Shown: positions 16,491 to 25,946 of the stretch, one piece after another
Layout of the letters: each line of letters opens with the position of its first letter
Position numbering within the stretch: the stretch's first letter is position 1
Assembly (NCBI GenBank): GCA_937868095.1
Contig: CALMLO010000038.1
Coordinates: 1-64,000 of the forward strand
Source: an uncultured Phycisphaerales bacterium
GTDB taxonomy: Bacteria; Planctomycetota; Phycisphaerae; Sedimentisphaerales; Anaerohalosphaeraceae
DNA: 64,000 nt
Direction: 5' to 3'
Notes under the pieces: generated by a model
What the model saw: only the letters and a program-made list of their open reading frames with translations
Told to the model about the DNA's origin: nothing
Database searches by the model: none
Made by a program: the position numbers and the translations under genes

Positions 16491-16541
16491 GCAGGCACAC
16501 CAAGAAGATTGGGCGGCATGCATCGCAGCCCGGGAACGCCG

Positions 16542-17708
16542 TCAAATCCCTTTCCGAACAAACACACTGCCCGGCAACTGCTTCACAAGGCCCTTTAACT
16601 GCAAGGTAATCACAGCCGAATGAATCTGGGCGGCAGGCAAATCGGCCGCCGCAATGATTTGTTCGATATGACTCGGCTCCTTGCCGAGTACCCGCAAAAT
16701 ACTTTGTTCGCAGTCCGACAGATTCAGCTCAGACATATCAAACAGCGGCATCTCCATTTGCTCCGCACATCGTCGGGCATGGTCGCTCACATGGCCTCGC
16801 AAACTCTTCCCCACCACCCCCAGTGCATCCATAATCTCCTCCACGCTGTCCGCCAGCCGAGCGCCCTGTTTGAGCAGTTCGTGCGTCCCTTTGCTCGTAG
16901 GGCTGTCGATGCGGCCGGGCACGGCCATCACTTCCCGATTGTAGGCAAGAGCCGCCTTGGCGGTAATCAGTGCCCCGCTTCGCGGAGCCGCCTCCACCAC
17001 AAGAACCCCCATCGACAAGCCGGCGATAATCCGATTCCGCCCTGGAAAATTTTCAGACAGCGGCTCATAGCCCATCGGCAGCTCGCTGAGAACCGCCCCC
17101 TGTTCAGAAATCATCTCAAACAATTTTCGGTTTTCCGCAGGAAAGCAGTGGGCCAGCCCGCAGCCCTGCACCGCAATCGTTCGGCCTCTGGCACTGAGTG
17201 CCCCTCGATGGGCGGCACTGTCAATCCCTCTGGCCAGACCGCTGACAATTGTAAGCCCTGCAGAAGCCAGCAGATGAGAAAAACGCTCCGCCTGCTCCAC
17301 ACCGTAATGCGTACAGTGTCGGCTGCCCACCACCGCCAGGGCCAAACTGTCGCTTCGCTGGAGAGTACCTTTGACGTACAAAACCGGCGGCGGATCATCA
17401 ATCGCCTTCAAAGCCGGCGGATAAGACGGATCCTCCCAGTGCAGAATGCAAACCCCGTGCTCCTCCGCCAGCCCAATCTCCCTTTCGGCATCAAACTGAA
17501 GGCGGGTTCGGGCGATGCGCTCGGCCGTGCGGTGCCCAATCCCTTCCACATGACAGAGGTCCGCCGCGGAAGCACCAAAAATGCGGTCAAAACTGCCGAA
17601 ATGCTCAAGAAGACGCCGGAACAAAACCGGCCCCACCCCTTCCGTCCGAATCAGCCGAAGCCAGTGCTCAATCCCTTCTGAATGTGACAGCCGATTGGTT
17701 TCCCTCAT
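16542..17708 (-). CDS. dprA: DNA-processing protein DprA
   Basis: A 388-residue protein that in other bacteria loads RecA on incoming single-stranded DNA. ATG 17708, preceded by AGGAAAGGG, gives the usual start (HWLRLIRTEGVGPVLFRRLLEHFG, an HhH/SAM-like domain at ~10-80). The Rossmann-like core has ALAVVGSRHCTHYG, TIVSGLARGIDSAAHRGAL, CGLAHCFPAENRKLFE, and FPGRNRIIAGLSMGVLVVEA-x-SGALITA. The C-terminus carries a winged-helix (DprA_WH) from about 320 to 388. No other competence gene is next to it. It is followed on the same strand by PNPOx. Confidence 0.93.
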   Translation of the reverse strand: MRETNRLSHSEGIEHWLRLIRTEGVGPVLFRRLLEHFGSFDRIFGASAADLCHVEGIGHRTAERIARTRLQFDAEREIGLAEEHGVCILHWEDPSYPPALKAIDDPPPVLYVKGTLQRSDSLALAVVGSRHCTHYGVEQAERFSHLLASAGLTIVSGLARGIDSAAHRGALSARGRTIAVQGCGLAHCFPAENRKLFEMISEQGAVLSELPMGYEPLSENFPGRNRIIAGLSMGVLVVEAAPRSGALITAKAALAYNREVMAVPGRIDSPTSKGTHELLKQGARLADSVEEIMDALGVVGKSLRGHVSDHARRCAEQMEMPLFDMSELNLSDCEQSILRVLGKEPSHIEQIIAAADLPAAQIHSAVITLQLKGLVKQLPGSVFVRKGI

Positions 17709-17816
17709 CGCCCTTTCCTGTATTTTTCTGTACAGAAACCTTATAGTCCCTGCCGAAAAAAACAAGAAAAAAATAGACGGCCCAAACAATGCGGCGGCTT
17801 CGGAAGCAAATCTTCC

Positions 17817-18572
17817 TCAGATACTGCCAAGCAGCCGGAGCAATCCGTCCAGAATCGTCACAGGATGCGGCGGACAGCCGGGAATATACAAATCAACAGG
17901 AATCACGCTATCCACTCCATGATGAACCGGCGACAGACCGATAAAAGGCCCGCCGGAGACGGCACAGGCACCCGCGGCAATGACAATCCGGGGGTCCGCA
18001 ACGGCTTCATACGTTTTCTGCAGAGCCAGCCGCATATTTTCTGTAACCGGGCCTGTAACCAGCAGGCCGTCGGCATGCCGCGGCGAAGCAGCAAATTGGA
18101 TGCCGAAACGGCCCAGATCGAAAACAACGGTGTTCAGCACATTCGTGTCCGCTTCACACGCATTGCAGCCGCCGGCAGAAACCTGACGCAATTTCAAAGA
18201 GCGTCCAAACAGTTCTTTTGTCTTTTTGTCGAGCGCCTGGGCCAGTTTCATTTCATCTCCGCTCACAAGCAGATCGGATTTGCTGCCGGCGGCAAGGCGA
18301 TATTCCCGACTGAATCGTATGGCCTTCGTCGGGCAGACCTGTTCACACTGCCGGCAGAACAGACAGCGCCCCAAATCAATAGTCAGGGCATTTCCTTCCT
18401 TGCTCACAGCCCCCGTAGGACAAACCTCAAGGCACTCTCGGCACTCCGCAGAACACAGACCCGGATTGATTGCCGGCCGGCCGCAGTATTGCTCCGGAAG
18501 AGCAGGAGCCGTTTTCGGATACGAAATGGTTCTATGTTTCTGCTGGAGTCGGGCCAGGCACGCTCTGATCAT
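17817..18572 (-). CDS. Ferredoxin-small-subunit fusion of a group-4-hydrogenase-like (Ehr) complex
   Basis: A 251-residue protein joining a HycF-like electron-transfer domain to a HycG/NuoB-like small subunit. Residues ~36-95 bind two [4Fe4S] clusters: CSAECRECLEVCP and CLFCRQCEQVCP. The second domain has the proximal-cluster Cys motifs GGCNACEAD, GACAVSGG and PGCPPHP. In canonical complexes this subunit passes electrons from ferredoxin to the NiFe site. It is the last gene of a six-gene operon, 9 bases after the large subunit. Here the NiFe cysteines of the partner are missing, so electrons must go elsewhere or the complex works differently. The fused ferredoxin domain replaces a separate hycF-type gene. 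Confidence 0.85.
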   Translation of the reverse strand: MIRACLARLQQKHRTISYPKTAPALPEQYCGRPAINPGLCSAECRECLEVCPTGAVSKEGNALTIDLGRCLFCRQCEQVCPTKAIRFSREYRLAAGSKSDLLVSGDEMKLAQALDKKTKELFGRSLKLRQVSAGGCNACEADTNVLNTVVFDLGRFGIQFAASPRHADGLLVTGPVTENMRLALQKTYEAVADPRIVIAAGACAVSGGPFIGLSPVHHGVDSVIPVDLYIPGCPPHPVTILDGLLRLLGSI

Positions 18573-18581
18573 AATCGCCTC

Positions 18582-20102
18582 TTACAAATCATGTCCGCAA
18601 TACGACAAATTAAAACTTTTATTGCACAGCGGAAAATCCGATATTTGCTGCTCCCGCAGCGCCATCGCCAGCCCCATCCAGTTATGAAAGGATGGATCGA
18701 CAATCTTATAACGGCGGAAGGAACCATCGGCCGCGGTGATCGCCGCATGACAGATTTCTCCCCGCCAGCCCTCCACAAGACTAACGCAGAACAAATTCGG
18801 CGCAGGCGGCTTCATCTCCGTTCGAATAGGACCCTCAGGAAAAGATGCCAGCAGGCCGAGGATAAAATCTATCGACTTTTGGATTTCCAGCCATCGCACA
18901 TAGGCCCGCCCAAACACATCGCCCTTCTCCCACACGGAAACAGCAATTGGAGAAGTTTGGTAAATCCCCGTCGGAAAATCAGCCCGGCAATCCATTGCAA
19001 TCCCGCATGCCCTGGCCGGAACGCCGACCATCCCCAACTCGCGGCAGATGGAGGACTGCACAACGCCGGTATCTTCAAAACGGGCCAGCACAGACGGCGT
19101 ATTCCACAGCAGATTAACCGCTGTGGATACGTCTTTTTTGGCGGCCGTCAGTCTCTCGGCAAGTGTTTCGGCTGTTTTGGGAGTCAGGTCAAAGCAAACC
19201 CCGCCGGGAACCGCCAGCCCTCTGCCGAATCGATTGCCGCACAGAAGAGCACTCATATTCAGAAAATCCCCCCGAATCCTGCCGCAGAAAGAAGACGTCG
19301 GCAGATACCCGATATCGCCGGCAAGAGCCCCCAAATCTCCGGTGTGATTGGCCAGCCGTTCCAACTCCAGGGCAATGCCGCGAATGGCCTGTGCCTTCGG
19401 AGGCACGCAGCCGCCTGCCAGCGATTCCCGCAGCTGACAGTAAGCCGTCGTATGACCGATGCTCGTATCTCCCGCCACCGTCTGCATAAAAGGCAGGAGC
19501 CGTTTTTCCGGCCCGCGGAGAATCGCCTCTTCGATACCCCGATGCTGATATCCCAGCGAGATTTCAAGATGCAGGACAATTTCGCCATGACACTGAAAGC
19601 GAAAATGCCCGGGCTCAATGATGCCCGCATGGACAGGCCCCACGGCAACCTCGTGAACCTCGTGCCCTTCCACCTGAAAATACTTCATAACCGACGGAAG
19701 AATCTGCTCCCTCGTCCGGCCCCACACATCCCTTCTGCCGTCAAACGGAGCATGAAAACGAACCGGCTTCAGCCACGGATGGCCCTCTGGAACAACTCCC
19801 CATTGCTCCGCAATTTCGCGTTCAAACAAATGGGCCTGCGGGCAGTCCGGCGTCAGCGAAGGGTATCGGTCCTGAACATCGCACGACAGGACCGACAGAG
19901 TACCCTGGCCATCGTCGGCAAGAACCGCATAAAGACGCACTCCAGCCCCATCCGCCGGCACAGCGAAAAACGAGGCGATTCGCCCGCCGCCCCCGACCGC
20001 CGCAATCACGGAATCCCGAAACCGCTCGATCGGAATCACCGGAATCTCGCCAACAGCAAGGGACTGACCATTACGAAAGGAAACGGCATAAGGCGTCTGC
20101 AT
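18582..20102 (-). CDS. NuoC/NuoD-like large subunit without NiFe ligands (Ehr type)
   Basis: A 506-residue protein; ATG 20102 follows the previous stop by one base. Residues 1-~160 are NuoC-like (LFEREIAEQWGVVPEGHP); ~165-500 are NuoD/HycE-like (HLEISLGYQHRGIEEA). The N-terminal C-G-x-C motif that binds Ni is replaced by GDTSIGHTTAYCQ (residues 211-223). The C-terminal DPCxxC is absent too: the protein ends NKSFNLSYCGHDL. So it cannot build a NiFe site. This matches energy-converting-hydrogenase-related (Ehr) complexes. It sits with membrane partners and a ferredoxin-like small subunit, so it may couple redox or conformational change to ion transport. Confidence 0.85.
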   Translation of the reverse strand: MQTPYAVSFRNGQSLAVGEIPVIPIERFRDSVIAAVGGGGRIASFFAVPADGAGVRLYAVLADDGQGTLSVLSCDVQDRYPSLTPDCPQAHLFEREIAEQWGVVPEGHPWLKPVRFHAPFDGRRDVWGRTREQILPSVMKYFQVEGHEVHEVAVGPVHAGIIEPGHFRFQCHGEIVLHLEISLGYQHRGIEEAILRGPEKRLLPFMQTVAGDTSIGHTTAYCQLRESLAGGCVPPKAQAIRGIALELERLANHTGDLGALAGDIGYLPTSSFCGRIRGDFLNMSALLCGNRFGRGLAVPGGVCFDLTPKTAETLAERLTAAKKDVSTAVNLLWNTPSVLARFEDTGVVQSSICRELGMVGVPARACGIAMDCRADFPTGIYQTSPIAVSVWEKGDVFGRAYVRWLEIQKSIDFILGLLASFPEGPIRTEMKPPAPNLFCVSLVEGWRGEICHAAITAADGSFRRYKIVDPSFHNWMGLAMALREQQISDFPLCNKSFNLSYCGHDL

Positions 20103-20103
20103 C

Positions 20104-21588
20104 TCAATTCCCCCCCAGCAGCACAGCCGCCGCATTCAACAATCTCCCCAGCGCCGACGGCACATAAAGACCGAGCATCAGGGCCGCCGCCCCAAGAGCC
20201 ATCGGAGGAAGAATCGCCAGTGCCGGCTCCGGCCCCCTGTCGGCACGAAGTTCTTTATTTTTCTCGCCTTGAGCCATATGAACAAAAGCGCTCGCCATCC
20301 CGATAAAGATAAGGGCAAGAATCCCTAAAAACACAACCCCAAGACCGATTTTCCCTTGTTCAATCATCGACTTGACTATCGTAAACTCACTCAGAAAAAG
20401 ACCAAACGGCGGAACCCCTGTAATCGCAAGGAAGCCCGCTAACCACAAGACGCCCGTCATCGGTATAGACGTCAGAACCCCGCTCACCCTGGCGGTTGTT
20501 TTCGTCTTGTAAAAAGCCAGAATATTGCCCGCCGCCATAAACAGCATCGCCTTCGCAAGGGAGTGATTGACCGCGTGCAGCATCGAGCCGAATACGGCCC
20601 CCGCACCCAGCCCTACCCCCAGCGCCATAATCCCGACGTGTTCTACGCTCGAATAGGCCAGCATCCGTTTATAATCCGGCTGACCAAGGATAAAAACGGC
20701 CGCCCAGCCCATGGAGAGCAGGCCAAACAGCACCAGCAGTTCCTGACAGAATAGAGTCAGTCCGGCCGCCATACACACCTGATAACTCCGAAGAATCCCC
20801 AGAAAAGCACAATTCAAAAGCGCCCCGGACAGCAGCGCGGAAATCACGGAAGGCGCTTCACTGTGGGCATCCGGAAGCCACGTATGCAGAGGAGCCAGGC
20901 CCATTTTAGTCCCGTACCCCACCAGACAAAGCAGAAACGCCGCCTTAAGCCACGGCGGATTGAGATGCTCGGCCTGACGCAGAAGAACGCTTAACACCAT
21001 CGTCTTGTCGTCCGACGGGAAGCCGGCCGCCGCAATGACTATAAAAAAATTGCCCAGCAAAGCCAGAGCAATTCCAACTGAACAAATCAGCAGGTATTTC
21101 CACGCCGCCTCCAGCGAGCGATGATGACGATGAAAATAAATCAGAGGCGCACTGACAAGGGTAGTCGCCTCCATCGCCACCCACAGCAGCCCCAGGTGCT
21201 GGCTGACCGTTACGATAGTCATCGTAGTCAAAAACGCCGGAAGGCACGTACAAAAAACGACCTCCGGCGCATTCGTAAAAAGAAATCCTTCTTCGTTATC
21301 CTGTTTTTCACTGCCGGATTCCCGCCCCAGATAGCCGAACGCATAAACAGAGCAGGCCAAAAACAGAACACTGGTGATCGTTAAAAACAGCAGACCCGGC
21401 TCATCCAGCATCATCCAGCCGTTCAGCAGCGGCCCCGGATTGGTATGCCACGCCAGCAGCGTACCGGCCGTATGGCATCCCGCCGCCGCAATCAGAATCG
21501 TACGCCGGACCAGAGCCCCTCCGACAATCAGCGTCAGAACCGCCGAAGCCGCAGGAACAAACAGCAGCACATAAATGATAGTATTCAT
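20104..21588 (-). CDS. HyfF/NuoN-like antiporter subunit of the Ehr complex
   Basis: A 494-residue polytopic membrane protein of the proton-conducting NuoL/M/N family. Typical segments include KAAFLLCLVGYGTKMGLAPLHTWLPDAHSEAPS (the conserved TM with Lys and the LPDAH motif) and RMLAYSSVEHVGIMALGVG. These subunits carry the ion channels of complex I-like enzymes. Start ATG 21588 overlaps the HyfE-like stop by four bases, and the large subunit starts 1 base after its stop, so translation is coupled. Confidence 0.85.
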   Translation of the reverse strand: MNTIIYVLLFVPAASAVLTLIVGGALVRRTILIAAAGCHTAGTLLAWHTNPGPLLNGWMMLDEPGLLFLTITSVLFLACSVYAFGYLGRESGSEKQDNEEGFLFTNAPEVVFCTCLPAFLTTMTIVTVSQHLGLLWVAMEATTLVSAPLIYFHRHHRSLEAAWKYLLICSVGIALALLGNFFIVIAAAGFPSDDKTMVLSVLLRQAEHLNPPWLKAAFLLCLVGYGTKMGLAPLHTWLPDAHSEAPSVISALLSGALLNCAFLGILRSYQVCMAAGLTLFCQELLVLFGLLSMGWAAVFILGQPDYKRMLAYSSVEHVGIMALGVGLGAGAVFGSMLHAVNHSLAKAMLFMAAGNILAFYKTKTTARVSGVLTSIPMTGVLWLAGFLAITGVPPFGLFLSEFTIVKSMIEQGKIGLGVVFLGILALIFIGMASAFVHMAQGEKNKELRADRGPEPALAILPPMALGAAALMLGLYVPSALGRLLNAAAVLLGGN

Positions 21589-22232
21589 GTCCTCAAACTC
21601 GACAGTTTATCTGCATCAATATGATCAAATTCACGATTGATATGAAAAATAGCAATCCCCATCACAAAAACAGCCATAAAAGCATCCAGCAGAATCCCCA
21701 ACTCAATAAGCAGCGGCTGAGTCTCCACCACCGCCGCCCCAAACGCAGAGATGCCGTTTTCCAGAACCAGATAGCCGATGGCCTGCGTAAGTGCTTTCTT
21801 CCGGCTGACCGTCAGGAACAGCCCTGTTACAATCGTAAAGAAAGCCGCCGGAACAATCAGCGCAGACATCCCGGGCTCAGGCAGAGGAAGCCGATGCCCA
21901 AGCCAGATGCACGAGACAAAGGCCGCCATCCCCAGCGCAATCGAAGTCCCGTAGCCGACAAACGGCTCAATCTCCCGTCGGGTCTTGAGTTCCTTCAGAA
22001 GCCGCAGCAGCACCCACGGAAAAACAATCCCCTTCAGGCCGATCAGAACCGCAGAATAAAGACCAAGGTGCAGCGGAATATCCCCCCTGTTCAGCGCCAG
22101 CGGCAGCATCCCCAGCACAATCCCCTGAACCGCCGCAACACGGATGCACGCCCCCAGCCGGCTTAACCCCAGCAGGGCCAGATTGGTAAGCACCAGAAAA
22201 ATCATTATCATATCGACCGTATTATTCATCAT
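21585..22232 (-). CDS. HyfE-like membrane subunit of the Ehr complex
   Basis: A 215-residue membrane protein, almost exactly the size of E. coli HyfE (216). ATG 22232 is chosen because it comes one base after the previous stop (TGAGATG); the longer frame would overlap that gene. It has about six hydrophobic segments; the second half carries a NuoK-like block (IGYLVLENGISAFGAAV), with the buried Glu typical of NuoK subunits. Expected to form part of the ion-translocating membrane arm. Confidence 0.8.
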   Translation of the reverse strand: MMNNTVDMIMIFLVLTNLALLGLSRLGACIRVAAVQGIVLGMLPLALNRGDIPLHLGLYSAVLIGLKGIVFPWVLLRLLKELKTRREIEPFVGYGTSIALGMAAFVSCIWLGHRLPLPEPGMSALIVPAAFFTIVTGLFLTVSRKKALTQAIGYLVLENGISAFGAAVVETQPLLIELGILLDAFMAVFVMGIAIFHINREFDHIDADKLSSLRT

Positions 22233-22233
22233 C

Positions 22234-23148
22234 TCACCTGTAAACAAGAACCAGGGCCAAAACAGAAAGCGCTGCCGCACCAATCAGAAGCGGAGGAATG
22301 CGCAAAAGCCGGATGCGGGCCATGGAGGATTCGACAATGCCTACGAGTACCGCAAGCAGCCCCATGCAAAGCAAAGTGGCCGCCGTATCCAGACAGAGGA
22401 AGCCGCTGTGGATGGGGACGACAACGCCTACCAGGACCAGCCCCAGCAGCCACATCTTCAGGGCGGCGGCATACTGAAGCATCCCCAAATCAAGCCCGCC
22501 GTGATCCAGCACCATCGCCTCATGAATCATCGTCAATTCAAGATGGGTCGTCGGGTCATCGACAGGTATCCTGCAGTTCTCCGACAGAAACACAATAATC
22601 AGCGCAAATCCGACAAGCACAAAAGCAGGACCTGCCGCCGTCCACAAAGCCGGCTGGAGTGAGGCAGCCATCGGCGTAAGGGAAGCATGGCCTGTGATTT
22701 TGGCGATGGCCGCCAGCCCTATCAGCAGCGCCGGCTCGCAAAGAGCGGAAAACGCCGCCTCCCGACTGGACCCCATGCCTTCAAAACTGGAGCCGGTATC
22801 CAGAGCACTGACAATCATAAAGAACCGAAGAAGTCCCAAAAGATAGACAAACACAAGAAAATCGCCGTCGAAGGCAAACACGGCAGGCAGCCCGCCCATC
22901 GGAAGCAGCAAGGCCGCCGTGAGAGTAACCGCCAGACTCACCAGCGGGCCGGCACGAAAAACCCACGATGTCGAAACACTGTAAACCGTACCCTTCCGCA
23001 GCAGCTTCCAGATATCATAATACGGCTGAAGCAGGGGCTGACCCGTTCGCCCTGCAAACCACGCCTTAACACGAATGATGATGCCCAGCAGCAGCGGCGC
23101 CGCCGTAAGAGTAACAGCAAGGTTCAGGATTTTCAGAAGAATCACCAT
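22234..23148 (-). CDS. HyfC/HycD (NuoH-like) membrane subunit of the Ehr complex
   Basis: A 304-residue membrane protein of the NuoH family that links the soluble arm to the membrane arm. Conserved blocks include the N-terminal RTGQPLLQPYYDIWKLLRK (family FGRxGP-x-LQPY-x-D-x-KL-x-K motif, between first helices), DTGSSFEGMGSSREAAFSA and NCRIPVDDPTTHLELTMIHE, whose Glu/Asp residues line the quinone-like cavity in complex I. ATG 23148 directly abuts the HyfB-like stop (TAGATG). Confidence 0.9.
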   Translation of the reverse strand: MVILLKILNLAVTLTAAPLLLGIIIRVKAWFAGRTGQPLLQPYYDIWKLLRKGTVYSVSTSWVFRAGPLVSLAVTLTAALLLPMGGLPAVFAFDGDFLVFVYLLGLLRFFMIVSALDTGSSFEGMGSSREAAFSALCEPALLIGLAAIAKITGHASLTPMAASLQPALWTAAGPAFVLVGFALIIVFLSENCRIPVDDPTTHLELTMIHEAMVLDHGGLDLGMLQYAAALKMWLLGLVLVGVVVPIHSGFLCLDTAATLLCMGLLAVLVGIVESSMARIRLLRIPPLLIGAAALSVLALVLVYR

Positions 23149-25128
23149 CTACATCAGTTTCCACATCAAAAGCAGCCACAGAGTTAAAGCAATATAGAAT
23201 ATGTATATCTGAACACGGCCGTGCTGAAGCCATTGCAGTTTCCCGAACAAGGCACAAATCCACCGGTACAAAGGCAAATACAGGTATCGTTCACCCAAAT
23301 CGGGCGTTTCCGTCTCGAAGGAGGAACGAACGGGGAAAAGGCCTTCAGGCGGCAGAAACTTCTTCCGCGTTTGCAGAAAAACATTGAACAATGCGGTAAT
23401 GGGCTGGGCAAAGGACGTCGCCGTGTACTGCATCCTCGAATCAGGACGGGCATAGCCGCAGTCCCATGTCACCGATTGTCTGACACAGCGGCTCTTCAGC
23501 AGCCGGCAGCGAACGGCCGTCAAACCGAATAAAACAATGGCAAAAACAAGCGAAACAAAAACAAAACCAAGCAGCACGCTCGAAGCACATCCCAGTTCGG
23601 CCTCGATTTGCCCCATCGGCAAGGGAGCGATGGCCGCAATCACATAGGCCGCAGACCTGACAACCCACGGAGAAAGCAGACCCAAAAGCACGCACAAGCA
23701 AGCCAGCACAGCCATGGACAATTTCATCAAGACCCCTGCCTCATGCGACTCCTGCGCCGCCCCGCTCCGCGGATGCCCCAGGAAGACAATGCCGAACGCC
23801 TTCGTGAAGCAAGCCAGCGCCAACCCCCCAATCAGAGCCAGACTGCCGATCACAATCAACGCAAGAACCAGCATCTCAAGTCCATCTCCGCCGTTATTCT
23901 TGAAAACTCCCAGGTAAAGGAGAAACTCGCTGGCAAACCCGTTCAGCGGCGGCAGACCCGATATCGCCGCTGCCCCCACCAGAAATGCAGATGCCGTCCA
24001 CGGCATCCGTTTAATCAGACCCCCAAGTTTATCCAGACACCCTGTTCCGCTGCTGTGCAGAACCGAACCGGCACACAGAAAAAGAAGCCCCTTAAAAACA
24101 GCGTGATTGAGTACATGAAACAGACCGCCCGCAAATCCGAGCACCGCCAGGATGGGGGAATGCAGATGAACGCCCAACAAACCGACCCCCAGGCCGATGG
24201 TAATGATGCCGATATTCTCAACACTGTGATAGGCCAGAAGACGCTTCAAATCATGCTGGGCCAGCGCAAAAAGAACCCCCAAAATGCCGGAAACCGCCCC
24301 TATCATAATCAGCAGCCAGCCCCACCAGGCAGGAGGAGTCCCCAGCAGCATCGCCGCCCTGACCAGACCGTAAATGCCGGTTTTTATCATTACCCCGCTC
24401 ATCACCGCCGAAACATGACTGGGAGCGGCCGGATGGGCATGGGGAAGCCATACATGCAGCGGCATAAAGCCCGCCTTTGTCCCAAACCCCACAACCGCCA
24501 GCAGGAACAGAAGATTGGCCTTGGCCGCAGGAAACATCGGGATTTTGTCGAAATCCAGAGACCCTGTGCCGCTGCTGAGCAGAATAAAGAAAAGAATAAG
24601 GAACGCTGTGCCGATATGCATCGCGATAAGATAGCTCAGCCCCGCCTGGCGAACCGCGGGCTTTTCATACTCGAAGCTCACCAGAAAGAAAGAGGCAACC
24701 GACATAATTTCCCACGCTATCAGAAACAGCAGACCGTTGCCGGCAGCGACGACCAGCATCATCCCAACCAGAAGCAGCGCGTAAAAAAACCACGGAACGC
24801 CAAGATTTTTTCTGCTTTGGTAGGAAGAAAGATACTCAACCCCGTAAACGGCCGCGATAGAAGACAGCCCCAGGATGGGAATCAGGAAAAAAGCAGACAG
24901 AGGATCAAGCCGCAGACAAAACGAACCAAACGGCACCGCCCATGCTATTTGTACAGACTCAGCAGCGCCGCTGAAAAGGACCTTAAAAGCAGGAATGATG
25001 GCCGCAATACTGCCGGCAGCAGTCCCCAAAACACCGCACAAAGAGGCCAATCCCCCTCTGCGCCCGCAGAAAAGGGAGGCCAAACCGCCAATAAAAATAA
25101 TAGCAAAACCACCAATAAAAAGGGACAT
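23149..25128 (-). CDS. HyfB/NuoL-like antiporter subunit of the Ehr complex
   Basis: A 659-residue polytopic protein, the first gene of the operon. It shows NuoL/HyfB landmarks: LIAWEIMSVASFFLVSFE, VGFGTKAGFMPLHVWLPHAH, LKRLLAYHSVENIGI and NHAVFKGLLFLCAG. It probably forms an H+ or Na+ channel. Length and order (B-C-E-F-G-I) follow the hyf/hyc arrangement. ATG 25128 has GGAAAG upstream at a longish distance. The 169 bases before it (25129-25297) hold a rearranged segment with no gene. Confidence 0.88.
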   Translation of the reverse strand: MSLFIGGFAIIFIGGLASLFCGRRGGLASLCGVLGTAAGSIAAIIPAFKVLFSGAAESVQIAWAVPFGSFCLRLDPLSAFFLIPILGLSSIAAVYGVEYLSSYQSRKNLGVPWFFYALLLVGMMLVVAAGNGLLFLIAWEIMSVASFFLVSFEYEKPAVRQAGLSYLIAMHIGTAFLILFFILLSSGTGSLDFDKIPMFPAAKANLLFLLAVVGFGTKAGFMPLHVWLPHAHPAAPSHVSAVMSGVMIKTGIYGLVRAAMLLGTPPAWWGWLLIMIGAVSGILGVLFALAQHDLKRLLAYHSVENIGIITIGLGVGLLGVHLHSPILAVLGFAGGLFHVLNHAVFKGLLFLCAGSVLHSSGTGCLDKLGGLIKRMPWTASAFLVGAAAISGLPPLNGFASEFLLYLGVFKNNGGDGLEMLVLALIVIGSLALIGGLALACFTKAFGIVFLGHPRSGAAQESHEAGVLMKLSMAVLACLCVLLGLLSPWVVRSAAYVIAAIAPLPMGQIEAELGCASSVLLGFVFVSLVFAIVLFGLTAVRCRLLKSRCVRQSVTWDCGYARPDSRMQYTATSFAQPITALFNVFLQTRKKFLPPEGLFPVRSSFETETPDLGERYLYLPLYRWICALFGKLQWLQHGRVQIYIFYIALTLWLLLMWKLM

Positions 25129-25280
25129 TGAATCTTATACTTTCCATGGGAATAGTTAAAAAATCACGAGTGACTGCTCAAGACCCCCATAACTCTACCC
25201 GCGAATCGATTCCCCGGTCAAGAAAAATTTCCCCACCGCCCTCTTTTCCTCAAAATCACGGCAAAATCTCAACTCCCCTC

Positions 25281-25337
25281 CTCCTCCACATACCGCTTCA
25301 CCGTCCGCCGGTCCACCCCCGCCACCCGCGCCGCCGC
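25281..25337. repeat. ~57-bp duplicate of the sigma-54 activator 3' end, copy A
   Basis: This segment matches 26868-26925 with about one mismatch. Read on the minus strand it encodes the HTH end of the activator (ARVAGVDRRTVKRYVEE). Here it follows the tail of the PEP-CTERM gene in another frame. The join lies in a GCGGCGGCGCGG run, so a microhomology-driven rearrangement is likely. Confidence 0.75.
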
Positions 25338-25906
25338 AGCAGCAATCCCCCAAGGCCGAGCAGAAGCATCGCAGCCGGCTCTGGAACAAGAATAAACTCA
25401 AAATTGCCGTAAACATCATAGCCCGTATCGTGCAGGTAGATAGAAAACGGCTCTCCATTGCCCCAATTGCCGACAAGATAGTTAAAACCGCTGATTGTCT
25501 GAACCGTCGGCAGAGTACCGGAATAATACAGCGCAATATGCGGCTCAGGAACGATTTGGTAACTATAAATGGCTTCGATCAATCCACCTTTAAGAATTGC
25601 CGTAGCATTATGGCTTATATCAATCTCATGAATTTCTCCGCCAAGCATATCTAAGTAGCTATCATTAGCAAGGATAATCTGCCAAATCCCTCCTTCTCCC
25701 TCTTTAAGCGTTGACGTTCCTTTTATAGTTGCAGAGCTATTTATTGTTAGAGTCAGTTTATCCATACCCCCTTCATTAGCAAACAATATGGACTCACTAG
25801 TGTATAAAGTTTTGCTAGAACTATACGTATAAACTTCATACGTATATGCCCACCCCATTGAAGCAAACAAAGAAATAAACAAAATGTACAAATTTGTCTT
25901 TTTCAT
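25298..25906 (-). CDS. PEP-CTERM secreted protein with rearranged C-terminus
   Basis: A 202-residue protein; ATG 25906 follows AAGGACC and starts a signal peptide (MKKTNLYILFISLFASMGWAYT). The mature part is rich in Ser/Thr/Ile/Gly beta structure with short repeats such as ANDSYLDMLGGEI and HNATAILKGGLI. It ends with the sorting tail VPEPAAMLLLGLGGLLLRRR. Unlike normal PEP-CTERM tails it continues with GWRGWTGGR, encoded by the duplicated activator fragment, so the original stop was lost by rearrangement. Sorting may still work, since the PEP-TM-Arg part is intact. Gene is more AT-rich than neighbours. Confidence 0.75.
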   Translation of the reverse strand: MKKTNLYILFISLFASMGWAYTYEVYTYSSSKTLYTSESILFANEGGMDKLTLTINSSATIKGTSTLKEGEGGIWQIILANDSYLDMLGGEIHEIDISHNATAILKGGLIEAIYSYQIVPEPHIALYYSGTLPTVQTISGFNYLVGNWGNGEPFSIYLHDTGYDVYGNFEFILVPEPAAMLLLGLGGLLLRRRGWRGWTGGR

Positions 25907-25946
25907 TTTTTGGTCCTTCCGCAATTCGAGTTGATTACACATTTTT

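Noticed and set aside
17865-20306. 813-codon plus-strand frame opposite the Ehr subunits
   Set aside because: Antisense shadow: low-complexity Arg/Gln/Pro content, no domain, while the minus strand encodes recognised subunits.
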